64,000 nucleotides of DNA from Streptomyces uncialis (GCF_036250755.1 NZ_CP109583.1:2914001-2978000); one strand, 5' to 3'; shown: positions 30,478 through 39,932, counted from the first letter of the stretch. Numbers and translations are program-made. The notes: a model not told the origin generated them from the letters alone.

Positions 30478-31272
30478 TCAGTACGCGCTCTGCTGCGGCG
30501 GGTAGCCGTACCCGGCGGTAGGCGCGGCGGGGGCGACATGCGATTCACGGTCGTAGAAGGGCCGGGCGTGCGCCCGCAGCCACATCGCGACGGGGTCGTA
30601 CTCGTCGGACAGCGCGACCGTCGACACGGCGAGGCCCTCGGGCACCGCGCCGATGGACTGCTGCATCATCGCCCGCACCGCGTCCACGGCACCGGGGCCG
30701 CTGTCGTACACGTCCAGCCCGATCGCCAGGTACGGGGCGCCGAGCGCGGGCTGCACCCAGGCGCGGCGCAGCGAGCGGACGGCGGGGGTGCGGTGGGCGT
30801 TCTGTCCGAGCAGCGCGTAGAACTGCGGGATCTCGATCGCCGGCTCGGTCAGCCGCAGCGGTCCGGCGGGCTGGCGCTCCAGGCCGGTGGCGACGCGCCG
30901 CAGATCGAGCCAGGGGATGCCGACACCGCCGCCGGGGGCATGCGGGTTGAGCCACAGGCCGTAGCGGTCGGGGTAGAGCGCGCGGGCGACCTCGGTGACG
31001 GGCAGCACCTCGTAGCCGCGGTTCCAGCCGCTCGCGGACAGCTCCTGGGCCGAGGTCACACACGGGGCGTAGCCGAGGCCGTCGACGTCCATGTTGCCGT
31101 ACTGGGCGTCGGGCGAGCCCGAGCGGCCCTGCCACAGCAGCATCCAGACCTGGCCGGACGACGGGTCGGCCAGGGCGCGCAGCAACGCCTCGTACGCGTC
31201 GTAGCGCCCGGGGGTCACCTGGCGCAGCATGTGCTCGATCTGCCCGGCCGCAGCCGTGCCCGACGCACTCAC
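30478..31272 (-). CDS. SseB-like protein (enhanced serine sensitivity), 264 aa
   Basis: A soluble 264-aa protein of the SseB family, first named for serine sensitivity when overproduced in E. coli. The N-terminal half contains LLRALADPSSGQVWMLLWQG. The C-terminal half has the SseB C-domain pattern QPALGAPYLAIGLDVYDSG...VDAVRAMMQQSIG...VSTVALSDEYDPVAMWLRAHARPFYDR. A Pro/Tyr-rich tail (AAPTAGYGYPPQQSAY) ends it. Biochemical function is unknown. It sits immediately beside a second SseB-like gene and upstream of the glycine/serine genes, which agrees with a link to serine metabolism. Confidence 0.85.
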   Translation of the reverse strand: MSASGTAAAGQIEHMLRQVTPGRYDAYEALLRALADPSSGQVWMLLWQGRSGSPDAQYGNMDVDGLGYAPCVTSAQELSASGWNRGYEVLPVTEVARALYPDRYGLWLNPHAPGGGVGIPWLDLRRVATGLERQPAGPLRLTEPAIEIPQFYALLGQNAHRTPAVRSLRRAWVQPALGAPYLAIGLDVYDSGPGAVDAVRAMMQQSIGAVPEGLAVSTVALSDEYDPVAMWLRAHARPFYDRESHVAPAAPTAGYGYPPQQSAY

Positions 31273-31439
31273 CCTTGACCGCCCCTTCGTGACCCATCAG
31301 AACAGTTCCGCAGCCGACACGACCCGATTCGTCCGCCCCGGTCCGCCCGGGCCCCGGATCAGGCCATGAAACCAGCTTAAGCGCCACGGCCGGGACCGAC
31401 TTGACGTGCCGGTCCCAGGTCGGTCACAGGTGACGGTGC

Positions 31440-32252
31440 TCACCGGCCCCGGGCGTAGAAGGGCCGCACCTTCTCCCGCATCCAGTCGGCGACGGGATCA
31501 TGGGCGACATCGAGGAGGACGAGGTTGACCCCCCAGGCCACCGGTACCAGGCCGAGGGCGCGGCCGAGGGCGTCCAGCGGGAGTTCGCGACCGGCTCCGG
31601 CGAGCTGCGCGGGGTCCAGTTCGACGCCGACGAAGAGGTTCGGCTCGGCGCCCTCCACGCTGGCGAGGCAGCGGCGGGCCGTGGTGACGACGCCCGTGCC
31701 CTCGAACTCGGCGCTCGCGGCGGCGAGGAAGTCGACGGGGTCCTCCTTCCAGTCCGGCTCGAAGAGGCGGACCCGGCCGCCGCTGCCGGGGCCGTCGAGG
31801 GCGGTGCGTCCGGCGCGGCACAGTTCCGCGACGGCCGGGGGCGGCAGCGGGACGCCGACGGGGCCGTCGGGGTTGAGGACGATGCCGAGCTGCGGGGGCA
31901 GGCCCCGGGCGAACTCGACGGCCGGGGCGGCGGTGCCGTCCATACGGTCGCCGACGGTCTGGTGGAAGCGGTGCTCGGAGCTGAAGACGGGGACGTAGGC
32001 CTGGCCGTCGATCTCCAGGGTCGGCAGATCGAGGCTGCTGCTGGTGCGGCCGCCGCCGTTGGGGAGCGGAACCCATATCCGGCTGCGGCCCAGGGCCTCG
32101 ACGATCCGGGGGGCGGCCGTGGGGACGCCCACGGAGGCGGCGAGCACCTCCTCCAACTCGTTCGCGGGCCACCCGTTGCCCTCGGGGGGGTGGGGGGCCG
32201 GTGCGGGGCCCTCCGGGGGGTGGGGGGCCGGTGCGGGGGCCGGGAACTCCAT
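31440..32252 (-). CDS. second SseB-like protein, with Pro-rich N-terminal repeat, 270 aa
   Basis: A paralogue of the neighbouring SseB-like gene. Both end in the same pattern: here LVLLDVAHDPVADWMREKVRPFYARGR, there STVALSDEYDPVAMWLRAHARPFYDR. From the ATG at 32252 the first 26 residues contain an exact direct repeat of PAPAPHPPEG, encoded by a near-perfect 30-bp tandem repeat, likely a flexible linker. The N-terminal SseB domain follows (ELEEVLAASVGVPTAAPRIVEALGRSRIWVPLPNGG...YVPVFSSEHRF). Function is unknown. It is upstream of the other copy in the same direction, with a gap of about 170 bp. Confidence 0.83.
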   Translation of the reverse strand: MEFPAPAPAPHPPEGPAPAPHPPEGNGWPANELEEVLAASVGVPTAAPRIVEALGRSRIWVPLPNGGGRTSSSLDLPTLEIDGQAYVPVFSSEHRFHQTVGDRMDGTAAPAVEFARGLPPQLGIVLNPDGPVGVPLPPPAVAELCRAGRTALDGPGSGGRVRLFEPDWKEDPVDFLAAASAEFEGTGVVTTARRCLASVEGAEPNLFVGVELDPAQLAGAGRELPLDALGRALGLVPVAWGVNLVLLDVAHDPVADWMREKVRPFYARGR

Positions 32253-32384
32253 GGTCAACCACCTGCTCTGGACGGTGCGGGGTGCGGCACGCACCTTAGC
32301 GAAGTCGCGGGGGCGCGAGGTGGGGGCGGCCGCCTTCCCGTCCGTACGCGGCCCCCTCACCGGGCCGCCCCGGGCCCGCGTGCC

Positions 32385-33250
32385 GGGGTCCCCCGGGCTG
32401 GGCGTACCTGTTCCCGTGCGGGTCGCTCGTGGGGTGTGCGGTTCCCCGCGGGCCGCCTTCGCTTGCGCCTCTGGGTCTGCCCGGGTGGGCGTACCTGTTT
32501 CCTGTGCCGTCGCTCGTGGGGTGCGCAGTTCCCCGCGCCCCTAGGGTTCCCCGGCTGGGCGTACCTGTTCCCGTGCAGGTACTTCGGGGGTGCGCAGTTC
32601 CCCGCGCCCCTGGGTCTGCCCGGCTGGGCCCACTTGTTCCTGTGCCGTCGCTCGTGGGGTGCGCAGTTCCCCGCGCCCCTAGGTTTGCCCGGGTGGGCGT
32701 ACCTGTCCCTGTGCCGTCGCTCGTGGGGTGCGCAGTTCCTCGCGCCCCTGGGTCCTCGCGTCTGGGCGTACTTGTTCCTGTGCGGGCCGGACGGGGGGCG
32801 CAGTTCCCCGCGCCCCTGGGTACTCGCCCCTGGGCGTAACTCGTCCCGTGCGGGCCCGACAGGGGTGCGCGGTTCCTCGCGGGCCTGGGGGCTGCCGCCT
32901 CGGGGCCGGCCTGTGGCTGCCTGCCGCACCCGACCGGCAGCGTCCAGGGGCGCGATCAAGGGGCGCGGGGAACTGCGCACCCCCGTCGAGCCCGCACAGC
33001 ACGTGCGACGCCCACCCGGGACGACCCAGGAGCGCGGGGAACTGCGCACCCCCGAAGTACCCGCACGGGAACAAGTACGCCCAGCCGGGAAACCCTAGGG
33101 GCGCGGGGAACTGCGCACCCCACGAGCGACGGCACGGGAACAAGTACGCCCAGCCCGGGGAACCTCAGGGGTGCGGGGTACCGCGCAGACCGGGGGCGAC
33201 CCGCACGGGGAGAGGCGTGGGCGCGGACCCGGAGGCGCAAGCGAAGGCGA
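32385..33250. repeat. intergenic repeat array E (large inverted array)
   Basis: Seven units read on the plus strand (about 32430, 32520, 32590, 32658, 32728, 32797 and 32866). Then follow four on the minus strand (about 32957, 33033, 33100 and 33168), with period near 70 bp. Consensus core GTGCGCAGTTCCCCGCGCCCC, with variants GGTTCC and TTCCTCG. There is a centre of dyad near 32920 but no 150-bp core. The right edge overlaps the 3' end of the ATPase gene. No independent gene is seen in 32253-33164. Confidence 0.87.
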
Positions 33251-33956
33251 TCGTGCGGAGGGTGTCCGCCGCGGCCCGGTCGAGCAGCACCGCGGACCTG
33301 CACCCCCGGGGCAGAACCCCCCGCTCCGCGTCCCGCACCAACCGCCCCACCGCCCGCCGGTGCCGCGCGAAGGCGTACCGCGACACCCCGCGCCCCCGCT
33401 CCCGCTGCCCGTCCAGCGCGGTCCGCGGCGCGACATCGAGCAGCAGCAGATGCAGCACCGCCCCCCGCCGCCGGGCCTCCCGCGCGAGCCACCGCCGCAC
33501 CCACGCCTGCGTCCCGCAGTCATGCACCACGACACCCGCCCCGGACCGCAGCGCCCTGCGCAGCCCCGCGAAGTGGGCGAACCGCACCAGCGGCCGGTAC
33601 AGCGCGTACGGCACCGCCGCCGGAACCCGCCGCGCCCAGCGGTCCCGGGTGTCCTGGGAGTCGATCCGGACCGCGGCCGCGGCGGCGCCCAGGGCCCCGG
33701 CACCCGCCCCGCCCCGGAGATCCGTGTCCCCCACCGTCCGCGCCATCAGCGTCGTCTTCCCGCTGCCGGGCAGACCCGAGACGACGACGAGGTCACCGGG
33801 GTCGAAACGCAGCGCGCGGGGCCCCCTGCCCGAACGGTCGCGGAAGTCCCGTACGACACCGAGCCGCCGTTCCGCGGCCACCTCCGCGGCGGGCGCGCCC
33901 GACTGTCCGGGAAGCGCGATACCGGAAGCGCCCACCGTCACCCTGGTCCTGTTCAC
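33165..33956 (-). CDS. P-loop ATPase/kinase-like protein whose 3' end is repeat DNA
   Basis: From the GTG at 33956 (GGAGGGG 9 nt upstream) the product has 263 aa. Residues 55-70 hold a Walker A loop in DLVVVSGLPGSGKTTLMART. A later VVVHDCGTQAWVRRWLAREARRRGAVLHLLLLDV fits a Walker-B-like strand and the sensor region of small AAA/zeta-toxin-like or adenylate-kinase-like ATPases. The last 25-30 residues (TIAFACASGSAPTPLPVR to the stop) are translated from the dispersed intergenic repeat, so array E supplies the C-terminus and stop codon. The original end was probably near LLDRAAADTLR. The function is unknown. It is divergent from gcvT. Confidence 0.75.
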   Translation of the reverse strand: MNRTRVTVGASGIALPGQSGAPAAEVAAERRLGVVRDFRDRSGRGPRALRFDPGDLVVVSGLPGSGKTTLMARTVGDTDLRGGAGAGALGAAAAAVRIDSQDTRDRWARRVPAAVPYALYRPLVRFAHFAGLRRALRSGAGVVVHDCGTQAWVRRWLAREARRRGAVLHLLLLDVAPRTALDGQRERGRGVSRYAFARHRRAVGRLVRDAERGVLPRGCRSAVLLDRAAADTLRTIAFACASGSAPTPLPVRVAPGLRGTPHP

Positions 33957-34196
33957 CGTGATCGTCCCCTCCAGTCGGTCACGTGAGCCTTCCCCGTAGA
34001 GTGTAAAGAGCGGGTAATTTCGGACAATCGTGATCGGGTACCGGTACTGCCACAGGACCGTTACGGCCCGTACCCCCTCCAACACGCCGCCCGCGGTCCG
34101 TACTCCCGTTTCCGCACTCCCGTACGGATGCTGCCCTGCCCTCGGCGGCGAATGCGTGCAATGATGAGCGCGCCAACTGCATACCGGCCGCTTGAA

Positions 34197-34430
34197 TCCG
34201 CGCGGGAGAGCCCTCGGCCGACGCCGGGGCGCCGAAGGAGCAAGTCCCTCCCTTGAATCTCTCAGGCCCAGTTACCGCGCGGGCGAGGCACATCTGAAAA
34301 GCGGACCGCAGTACCGGGAGCCCTTGGGCCCCTGGTCCTGAGCGGTCCCACCCAAGGTGCAAACCGGACTCACCGCGCACGGCGCGTCGTCCGGCGAACC
34401 TCTCAGGTTCCGATGACAGATGGGGAGGAT
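34197..34430 (+). promoter_or_regulatory. tandem glycine riboswitch upstream of gcvT
   Basis: Two glycine aptamers in the 5' leader of gcvT. Aptamer 1 (about 34197-34304) has CGCGGGAGAGCCC, GCGCCGAAGGAGCAAGTCC, GAATCTCTCAGGCCCAGTTACCG and CATCTGAAAAGCGG, all hallmark segments. Aptamer 2 (about 34305-34430) has ACCGGGAGCCC, CCCAAGGTGCAAACCGG, CGAACCTCTCAGGTTCCGAT and GACAGATGGGGAGG. Glycine binding normally turns on expression of the glycine cleavage genes. It ends about 30 bp before the gcvT start. The mechanism (transcription or translation) is not clear from the sequence. Confidence 0.93.
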
Positions 34431-34462
34431 CACCTCGCCGTCATGCCCTGGGAGCACCCTTC

Positions 34463-35578
34463 ATGAGCAACGCCCCCCGTCATACCGCCCTCGACGCCCT
34501 GCACCGGTCGCTCGGGGCGACCATGACCGATTTCGCGGGCTGGGACATGCCGCTGCGGTACGGGAGCGAGCGCGACGAGCACAACGCCGTACGGACCCGT
34601 GCCGGGCTGTTCGACCTGTCGCACATGGGCGAGATCACCGTCACCGGGCCGCAGGCCGTCGGGCTGCTGAACCACGCGCTGGTCGGCAACATCGGCACGG
34701 TCGGCGCGGGCCGCGCCCGGTACACCATGATCTGCCGCGAGGACGGCGGCATCCTGGACGACCTGATCGTCTACCGCACCGGCGACACCGAGTACCTGGT
34801 CGTCGCGAACGCGGGCAACGCGCAGACCGTGCTGGACGCGCTGCTGGAGCGGGCCGCGGGCTTCGACGCCGAGGTGCGGGACGACCGGGACGCGTACGCG
34901 CTGATCGCCGTGCAGGGCCCGGAGTCGCCCGGCATCCTCAAGGCCGTCACCGACGCGGACCTGGACGGTCTGAAGTACTACGCGGGCCTGCCCGGCACGG
35001 TCGCGGGCGTCCCCGCGCTGATCGCCCGGACCGGGTACACCGGCGAGGACGGCTTCGAGCTGTTCGTGGCGCCGGAGCACGCCGAGACCCTGTGGCGGGC
35101 GCTGACCGACGCGGGCGCCGGGGCAGGTCTGGTGCCGTGCGGGCTGTCCTGCCGGGACACCCTGCGCCTGGAGGCGGGCATGCCGCTGTACGGCAACGAG
35201 CTGACGACGGCGCTGACCCCCTTCGACGCCGGCCTCGGCCGGGTCGTGAAGTTCGAGAAGGACGGCGGCTTCGTGGGCCGTGAGGCCCTGACGGCCGCCG
35301 CCGAGCGCGCCGCCGCGAAGGCGCCCCGCAAGCTGGTCGGACTGATCGCCGAGGGCCGCCGGGTGCCGCGCGCCGGGTTCGCCGTCGTCGCGGACGGCGT
35401 GGTGATCGGCGAGGTCACCTCCGGCGCCCCGTCCCCGACACTCGGCAAGCCGATCGCGATGGCCTACGTGGACACCGCGCACGCCGAGCCCGGCACCCCC
35501 GGGGTCGGCGTCGACATCCGGGGCACCCACGAGCCGTACGAGGTCGTGGCGCTCCCCTTCTACAAGCGCCAGAAGTAG
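34463..35578 (+). CDS. gcvT: aminomethyltransferase (glycine cleavage T protein)
   Basis: GcvT releases ammonia from the aminomethyl-lipoyl H protein and transfers the one-carbon unit to tetrahydrofolate. The 371-aa length is normal. Family marks are [23 protein letters not shown] (folate-binding N-terminus), FDLSHMGEI with the catalytic Asp region, [19 protein letters not shown], the substrate-binding [13 protein letters not shown], and [18 protein letters not shown]. It starts [18 protein letters not shown] behind a GGGAG site. Expression is controlled by the glycine riboswitch just upstream. gcvH follows 136 bp downstream; gcvP is not in this window. Confidence 0.97.
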   Translation: MSNAPRHTALDALHRSLGATMTDFAGWDMPLRYGSERDEHNAVRTRAGLFDLSHMGEITVTGPQAVGLLNHALVGNIGTVGAGRARYTMICREDGGILDDLIVYRTGDTEYLVVANAGNAQTVLDALLERAAGFDAEVRDDRDAYALIAVQGPESPGILKAVTDADLDGLKYYAGLPGTVAGVPALIARTGYTGEDGFELFVAPEHAETLWRALTDAGAGAGLVPCGLSCRDTLRLEAGMPLYGNELTTALTPFDAGLGRVVKFEKDGGFVGREALTAAAERAAAKAPRKLVGLIAEGRRVPRAGFAVVADGVVIGEVTSGAPSPTLGKPIAMAYVDTAHAEPGTPGVGVDIRGTHEPYEVVALPFYKRQK

Positions 35579-35714
35579 CGCGGCGGGCGGTCGGGCCCTC
35601 GCACGGCCCGCTCCGTCCCGCTGTGGCCTGTTCGGGCCCGTGTCCCGGCGGCCGTCTCGCATACCAAGACATCCCGTTCCCCAGCACTCCCCCGCGTACA
35701 GGAGAATTCGACTC

Positions 35715-36095
35715 ATGAGCAACCCCCAGCAGCTTCGTTACAGCAAGGAGCACGAGTGGCTGTCGGCCGCCGGCGACGACGGTGTGTCGACGATCGGCAT
35801 CACGGAGTTCGCCGCAGGCGCGCTCGGCGATGTGGTCTACGCCCAGCTTCCCGAGGTCGGCCGGCAGGTCACCGCGGGTGAGACGTGCGGCGAGCTGGAG
35901 TCGACGAAGTCGGTCAGCGACCTGTACTCGCCGGTGACCGGGGAGGTCACGGAGTTCAACCAGGACGTGGTCGACGACCCGTCCCTCGTGAACTCCGCGC
36001 CCTTCGAGGGGGGCTGGCTCTTCAAGGTACGCGTCGGCGCCGAGCCGGACGATCTGCTCTCCGCCGACGAGTACACCGCGTTCTCCGCGGGCTGA
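35715..36095 (+). CDS. gcvH: glycine cleavage system H protein
   Basis: A 126-aa lipoyl carrier that shuttles the aminomethyl group between the P, T and L proteins. The lipoylation site is Lys65 in [20 protein letters not shown]. The opening [27 protein letters not shown] and the C-terminal [19 protein letters not shown] are standard. The ATG at 35715 has AGGAGA about 9 nt upstream; a longer frame from 35640 would add non-family sequence. glyA begins 22 bp after the stop, so gcvT-gcvH-glyA is a likely operon. Confidence 0.97.
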   Translation: MSNPQQLRYSKEHEWLSAAGDDGVSTIGITEFAAGALGDVVYAQLPEVGRQVTAGETCGELESTKSVSDLYSPVTGEVTEFNQDVVDDPSLVNSAPFEGGWLFKVRVGAEPDDLLSADEYTAFSAG

Positions 36096-36117
36096 CCCGA
36101 GACCGAGGGATCTACTG

Positions 36118-37386
36118 ATGTCGCTTCTGAACACCTCTCTGCACGAGCTGGACCCGGATGTCGCCGCCGCCGTCGACGCCGAGCTGCGCCGCCAGCAGTC
36201 CACGCTGGAAATGATCGCGTCGGAGAACTTCGCCCCGGTCGCGGTCATGGAGGCCCAGGGCTCGGTCCTGACCAACAAGTACGCGGAGGGCTACCCGGGC
36301 CGCCGCTACTACGGCGGCTGCGAGCACGTCGATGTGATCGAGCAGATCGCCATCGACCGGATCAAGGAACTGTTCGGCGCCGAGCACGCCAACGTCCAGC
36401 CGCACTCCGGTGCCCAGGCCAACGCGGCGGCGATGTTCGCGCTGCTGAAGCCGGGCGACACGATCATGGGTCTGAACCTCGCGCACGGCGGGCACCTGAC
36501 CCATGGCATGAAGATCAACTTCTCCGGCAAGCTGTACAACGTGGTCGCCTACCACGTGGACGAGACCACCGGCCAGGTCGACATGGCCGAGGTCGAGAAG
36601 CTCGCCAAGGAGGCCCGGCCGAAGCTGATCGTCGCGGGCTGGTCGGCGTACCCGCGCCAGCTCGACTTCGCGGCGTTCCGCCGGATCGCGGACGAGGTCG
36701 GCGCGTACCTCATGGTCGACATGGCCCACTTCGCGGGTCTGGTGGCGGCGGGGCTGCACCCCAACCCCGTCCCGCACGCCCATGTCGTCACGACCACCAC
36801 GCACAAGACGCTCGGTGGTCCGCGCGGCGGGGTCATCCTGTCCACCCAGGAGCTGGCGAAGAAGATCAACTCGGCGGTCTTCCCCGGTCAGCAGGGCGGC
36901 CCGCTGGAGCACGTCATCGCGGCCAAGGCCGTCTCCTTCAAGGTCGCGGCGACGGAGGAGTTCAAGGAGCGCCAGCAGCGCACCCTGGACGGCGCGCGCA
37001 TCCTCGCGGAGCGGCTGGTCCAGGACGACGCCCGCGCGGTCGGCGTCAACGTCCTGTCCGGCGGCACGGACGTGCACCTCGTCCTGGTCGACCTGCGGGA
37101 GTCCGAGCTCGACGGCCAGCAGGCCGAGGACCGCCTCCACGAGGTCGGGATCACGGTCAACCGCAACGCCGTCCCGAACGACCCGCGTCCCCCGATGGTC
37201 ACCTCGGGGCTGCGGATCGGCACCCCGGCGCTCGCCACCCGCGGCTTCACCGCCGAGGACTTCCGCGAGGTCGCCGACGTGATCGCCGAGGCGCTGAAGC
37301 CGTCGTTCGACGAGACGGTGGCGGCGTCCCTCAAGGCCCGGGTCACCGCCCTGGCCGACAAGTACCCGCTGTACCCGGGCCTCTAG
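36118..37386 (+). CDS. glyA: serine hydroxymethyltransferase
   Basis: Interconverts serine and glycine with tetrahydrofolate, linking the glycine cleavage products to serine. The 422-aa PLP enzyme has [40 protein letters not shown] (substrate and folate contacts) and [21 protein letters not shown]. The PLP Lys is Lys230 in [15 protein letters not shown]. It follows gcvH by 22 bp and ends at a perfect 11-bp hairpin. The pairing of GcvT, GcvH and GlyA under a glycine riboswitch means excess glycine is turned into serine and one-carbon units. Confidence 0.97.
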   Translation: MSLLNTSLHELDPDVAAAVDAELRRQQSTLEMIASENFAPVAVMEAQGSVLTNKYAEGYPGRRYYGGCEHVDVIEQIAIDRIKELFGAEHANVQPHSGAQANAAAMFALLKPGDTIMGLNLAHGGHLTHGMKINFSGKLYNVVAYHVDETTGQVDMAEVEKLAKEARPKLIVAGWSAYPRQLDFAAFRRIADEVGAYLMVDMAHFAGLVAAGLHPNPVPHAHVVTTTTHKTLGGPRGGVILSTQELAKKINSAVFPGQQGGPLEHVIAAKAVSFKVAATEEFKERQQRTLDGARILAERLVQDDARAVGVNVLSGGTDVHLVLVDLRESELDGQQAEDRLHEVGITVNRNAVPNDPRPPMVTSGLRIGTPALATRGFTAEDFREVADVIAEALKPSFDETVAASLKARVTALADKYPLYPGL

Positions 37387-37397
37387 GCCCTTCCCGC

Positions 37398-37431
37398 GGG
37401 CGCCGCGCACCCGTCCTTTCGCGCGGCGCCC
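37398..37431 (+). terminator. terminator hairpin after glyA
   Basis: A perfect 11-bp stem, GGGCGCCGCGC pairing with GCGCGGCGCCC, with a 12-nt loop, starting 12 bp after the glyA stop. It separates the gcvT-gcvH-glyA unit from sdaA. Confidence 0.8.
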
Positions 37432-37484
37432 GTACGGTGCCCGTACCGGCGCGTGACGCGGGTACGAGCACAGGAGGACCCGCC

Positions 37485-37625
37485 GTACCACGAGCGCCAC
37501 AAGCGCCACGGCACACCACCAGCCTGACCGCGTCACGAGCCTCACCGCACAACAAGCGTCACCGCACAACAAGCCTCACCGCACCACGAGCCTCACCGGC
37601 CCACCGGCCGACGGCCCGCAGAAAC
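37485..37625. repeat. degenerate short direct repeats upstream of sdaA
   Basis: The space 37432-37697 contains no gene. It carries about seven imperfect repeats of a 15-18-nt unit of the type CACCGCACAACAAGCCT (variants CACGAGCCTCACCG, CACGAGCGCCACAAG). They are purine/pyrimidine-biased, CA-rich and unlike surrounding DNA. They lie 75-210 bp upstream of the sdaA start. Confidence 0.55.
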
Positions 37626-37697
37626 GATTCACCCACCGGTGGGTCCGCACCATCCGGCAGACAACGGCGTCTACCAGCACCAGCTAGGAGTCCTCCC

Positions 37698-39065
37698 GTG
37701 GCCATCTCGGTCTTCGACCTGTTCTCGATCGGCATCGGCCCGTCCAGCTCCCACACGGTCGGCCCCATGCGCGCCGCGCGGATGTTCGCCCGGCGCCTCA
37801 AGAACGACGGGCTCCTCGCCCACACCGCGTCCGTCCGCGCCGAGCTGTACGGCTCGCTGGGCGCGACCGGTCATGGGCACGGCACCCCGAAGGCCGTGAT
37901 CCTGGGCCTGGAGGGCGAGTCGCCGCGCACGGTCGACGTGGAGGGCGCCGACGAGCGTGTGGAGCGGATCAAGCGGGACGGCCGGATCGAACTGGTCGGC
38001 GCCCACGCGATCCCGTTCTCCTTCGACGACGACCTGATCCTGCACCGCCGCAAGGCACTGCCCTACCACGCCAACGGGATGACGCTCTTCGCCTTCGACC
38101 ACGAGGGCGCCCCGGTGCTGGAGAAGACGTACTACTCGGTCGGCGGCGGCTTCGTCGTGGACGAGGACGCGGTCGGCGAGGACCGCATCAAGCTGGACGA
38201 CACCGTCCTCACACATCCGTTCCGGACCGGCGACGAGCTGCTGCGCCTCGCCCGTGAGACCGGCCTGTCGATCTCCTCGCTGATGCTGGAGAACGAGAAG
38301 GCGTGGCGCACCGAGGCGGAGATCCGCGAGGGACTGCTGGAGATCTGGCGGGTCATGCAGAGCTGCGTGGCGCGGGGCATGGGCCGTGAGGGCATCCTGC
38401 CGGGCGGTCTGAAGGTCCGCCGCCGCGCCCCGTCCTCCGCGCGGCAGCTGCGCGCCGAGGGGAACGCCGCGGCCCACTCGATGGAGTGGACGACCCTGTA
38501 CGCGATGGCCGTGAACGAGGAGAACGCGGCGGGCGGCCGGGTGGTGACCGCCCCCACGAACGGGGCCGCGGGCATCATCCCCGCGGTGCTCCACTACTAC
38601 ATGAACTTCGTGCCCGGCGCGGACGACGAGGGCGTGGTCCGCTTCCTGCTGGCCGCGGGCGCGATCGGCATGCTGTTCAAGGAGAACGCCTCCATCTCCG
38701 GCGCCGAGGTCGGCTGCCAGGGTGAGGTCGGCTCCGCCTGCTCGATGGCGGCCGGCGCCCTCGCGGAGGTCCTGGGCGGCTCCCCCGAGCAGGTCGAGAA
38801 CGCGGCGGAGATCGGCATGGAGCACAATCTGGGCCTCACCTGCGACCCCGTCGGCGGTCTGGTCCAGATCCCCTGCATCGAACGCAACGGCATGGCCGCG
38901 GTCAAGGCGGTCACCGCGGCCCGGATGGCGATGCGCGGCGACGGCAGCCATCTGGTCTCCCTGGACAAGGTCATCAAGACCATGAAGGAGACCGGGGCGG
39001 ACATGAGCATCAAGTACAAGGAGACGGCGCGGGGCGGGCTCGCGGTGAATATCATCGAGTGCTGA
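37698..39065 (+). CDS. sdaA: L-serine ammonia-lyase (iron-sulfur type)
   Basis: Deaminates L-serine to pyruvate with an oxygen-sensitive 4Fe-4S cluster. From the GTG at 37698 (AGGAG 8 nt upstream) the single-chain enzyme has 455 aa. The N-terminal beta domain begins [26 protein letters not shown] and includes [16 protein letters not shown]. The catalytic alpha domain has [37 protein letters not shown]. Cys residues suitable for the cluster lie in [33 protein letters not shown] and near the C-terminus (NIIEC). The frame upstream of 37698 is repeat-like and rejected. It drains serine produced by glyA, next door. Confidence 0.96.
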   Translation: MAISVFDLFSIGIGPSSSHTVGPMRAARMFARRLKNDGLLAHTASVRAELYGSLGATGHGHGTPKAVILGLEGESPRTVDVEGADERVERIKRDGRIELVGAHAIPFSFDDDLILHRRKALPYHANGMTLFAFDHEGAPVLEKTYYSVGGGFVVDEDAVGEDRIKLDDTVLTHPFRTGDELLRLARETGLSISSLMLENEKAWRTEAEIREGLLEIWRVMQSCVARGMGREGILPGGLKVRRRAPSSARQLRAEGNAAAHSMEWTTLYAMAVNEENAAGGRVVTAPTNGAAGIIPAVLHYYMNFVPGADDEGVVRFLLAAGAIGMLFKENASISGAEVGCQGEVGSACSMAAGALAEVLGGSPEQVENAAEIGMEHNLGLTCDPVGGLVQIPCIERNGMAAVKAVTAARMAMRGDGSHLVSLDKVIKTMKETGADMSIKYKETARGGLAVNIIEC

Positions 39066-39194
39066 GGGGCGGGCCCTGAACAGGCTCTTCGACCGGTCGG
39101 TACCGATGTGGTGGATCAAGGCTCCGATCCGCGGTGTCCCGGGACAGCGAAGATCGATCAATTGCCACCGAAGTCTGACTGCGAGCGAGGGTTG

Positions 39195-39617
39195 ATGAGC
39201 CGCCGAATAACTCAAGGTGCACTGTTCGTGGGCTCGATCGGCGTCCTGATCAACACCGTGGACGCGATCGGGACGGGGCGCCTGGAGTCGCACCATGCCT
39301 TCGCCGCGCTGGTCATGCTCGGCGCGGGTGGTGAGCTGCTCAAAGAGCGGCGGCCCAAGGCTGCGAAGGCACTGTATGCCGTGGCGTCGGTGCTGCTCGT
39401 GGTTGTCGGATCCGTCGCGGGCACCCGGGCATGGGTATCGCTCCTCAGGGGCACGGCCTATGACTGGCTCGACCTCGTACTCGGGGTGCTGGTCGCGCTT
39501 TACGTCGCCGTCGGTGCAGGTCAACTGCTCGCGCGCCGGTCCCGCAGAGCATCGAGGTCCCGCGTGAGGGCCGACACCCTCAGCGAACAGCGCCGGCATC
39601 AGTCACGCACCGATTAA
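39195..39617 (+). CDS. hypothetical membrane protein, 140 aa
   Basis: From the ATG at 39195 (GAGG-type site 5 nt upstream) the protein has three to four hydrophobic segments: GALFVGSIGVLINTVDAIG, HHAFAALVMLGAGGELL, ALYAVASVLLVVVGSVAG and DLVLGVLVALYVAVGAG. A basic tail follows (RRSRRASRSRVRADTL). No family is recognised. Codon choice is a little less GC-biased than in the neighbouring genes. Its TAA stop is followed directly, in the same frame, by the PIN-domain remnant, so the two may have been joined by a recombination that removed the start of the PIN gene. Confidence 0.7.
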   Translation: MSRRITQGALFVGSIGVLINTVDAIGTGRLESHHAFAALVMLGAGGELLKERRPKAAKALYAVASVLLVVVGSVAGTRAWVSLLRGTAYDWLDLVLGVLVALYVAVGAGQLLARRSRRASRSRVRADTLSEQRRHQSRTD

Positions 39618-39932
39618 ACCGCGGCCGAGGCCGAGGACATCCGCGTGGTCACGAGCTCCGTCACACTGGTCGAAGCACGCGACCCGAAGCTCAACCAGGC
39701 CCGCTTCGACCACGCCGTCTCCCGCGTGAACATCGTCCCGCCCACTGAGGCCATCGCCCGCCATGCCAGCAAGCTCCTCGCCGCTGCCGGGCTGCACGGC
39801 CACAAGTACGCCCTCGACGCCATCGTGGCCGCCACCGCGCTCGCCTCGCCCGCCCCCGTGACCGTACTGACGTCGGACCCCGAGGATCTCCTCATGCTGT
39901 GCCGCCCCGGCGTCCGCGTCATCAAGGTCTGA
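39618..39932 (+). pseudogene. PIN-domain toxin remnant (N-terminus missing)
   Basis: The reading frame TAAEAEDIRVVTSSVTLVEARDPKLN... followed by HKYALDAIVAATALASPAPVTVLTSDPEDLLMLC is the C-terminal two-thirds of a PIN-domain (VapC-like) ribonuclease. The acidic residues of LDAIVAATAL and TSDPEDL match the second half of the active site. The conserved N-terminal strand with the first catalytic Asp (usually VLDASALIAL or similar) is absent. The only possible starts (GTG 39645 or nearby) would give a protein lacking it. No antitoxin gene is seen upstream. It is therefore called a broken toxin gene. Confidence 0.65.

Noticed and set aside
37437..37697. N-terminal extension of serine ammonia-lyase
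   Set aside because: The frame is open but is made of degenerate CA-rich repeats; the GTG at 37698 has a good Shine-Dalgarno and matches the family start.
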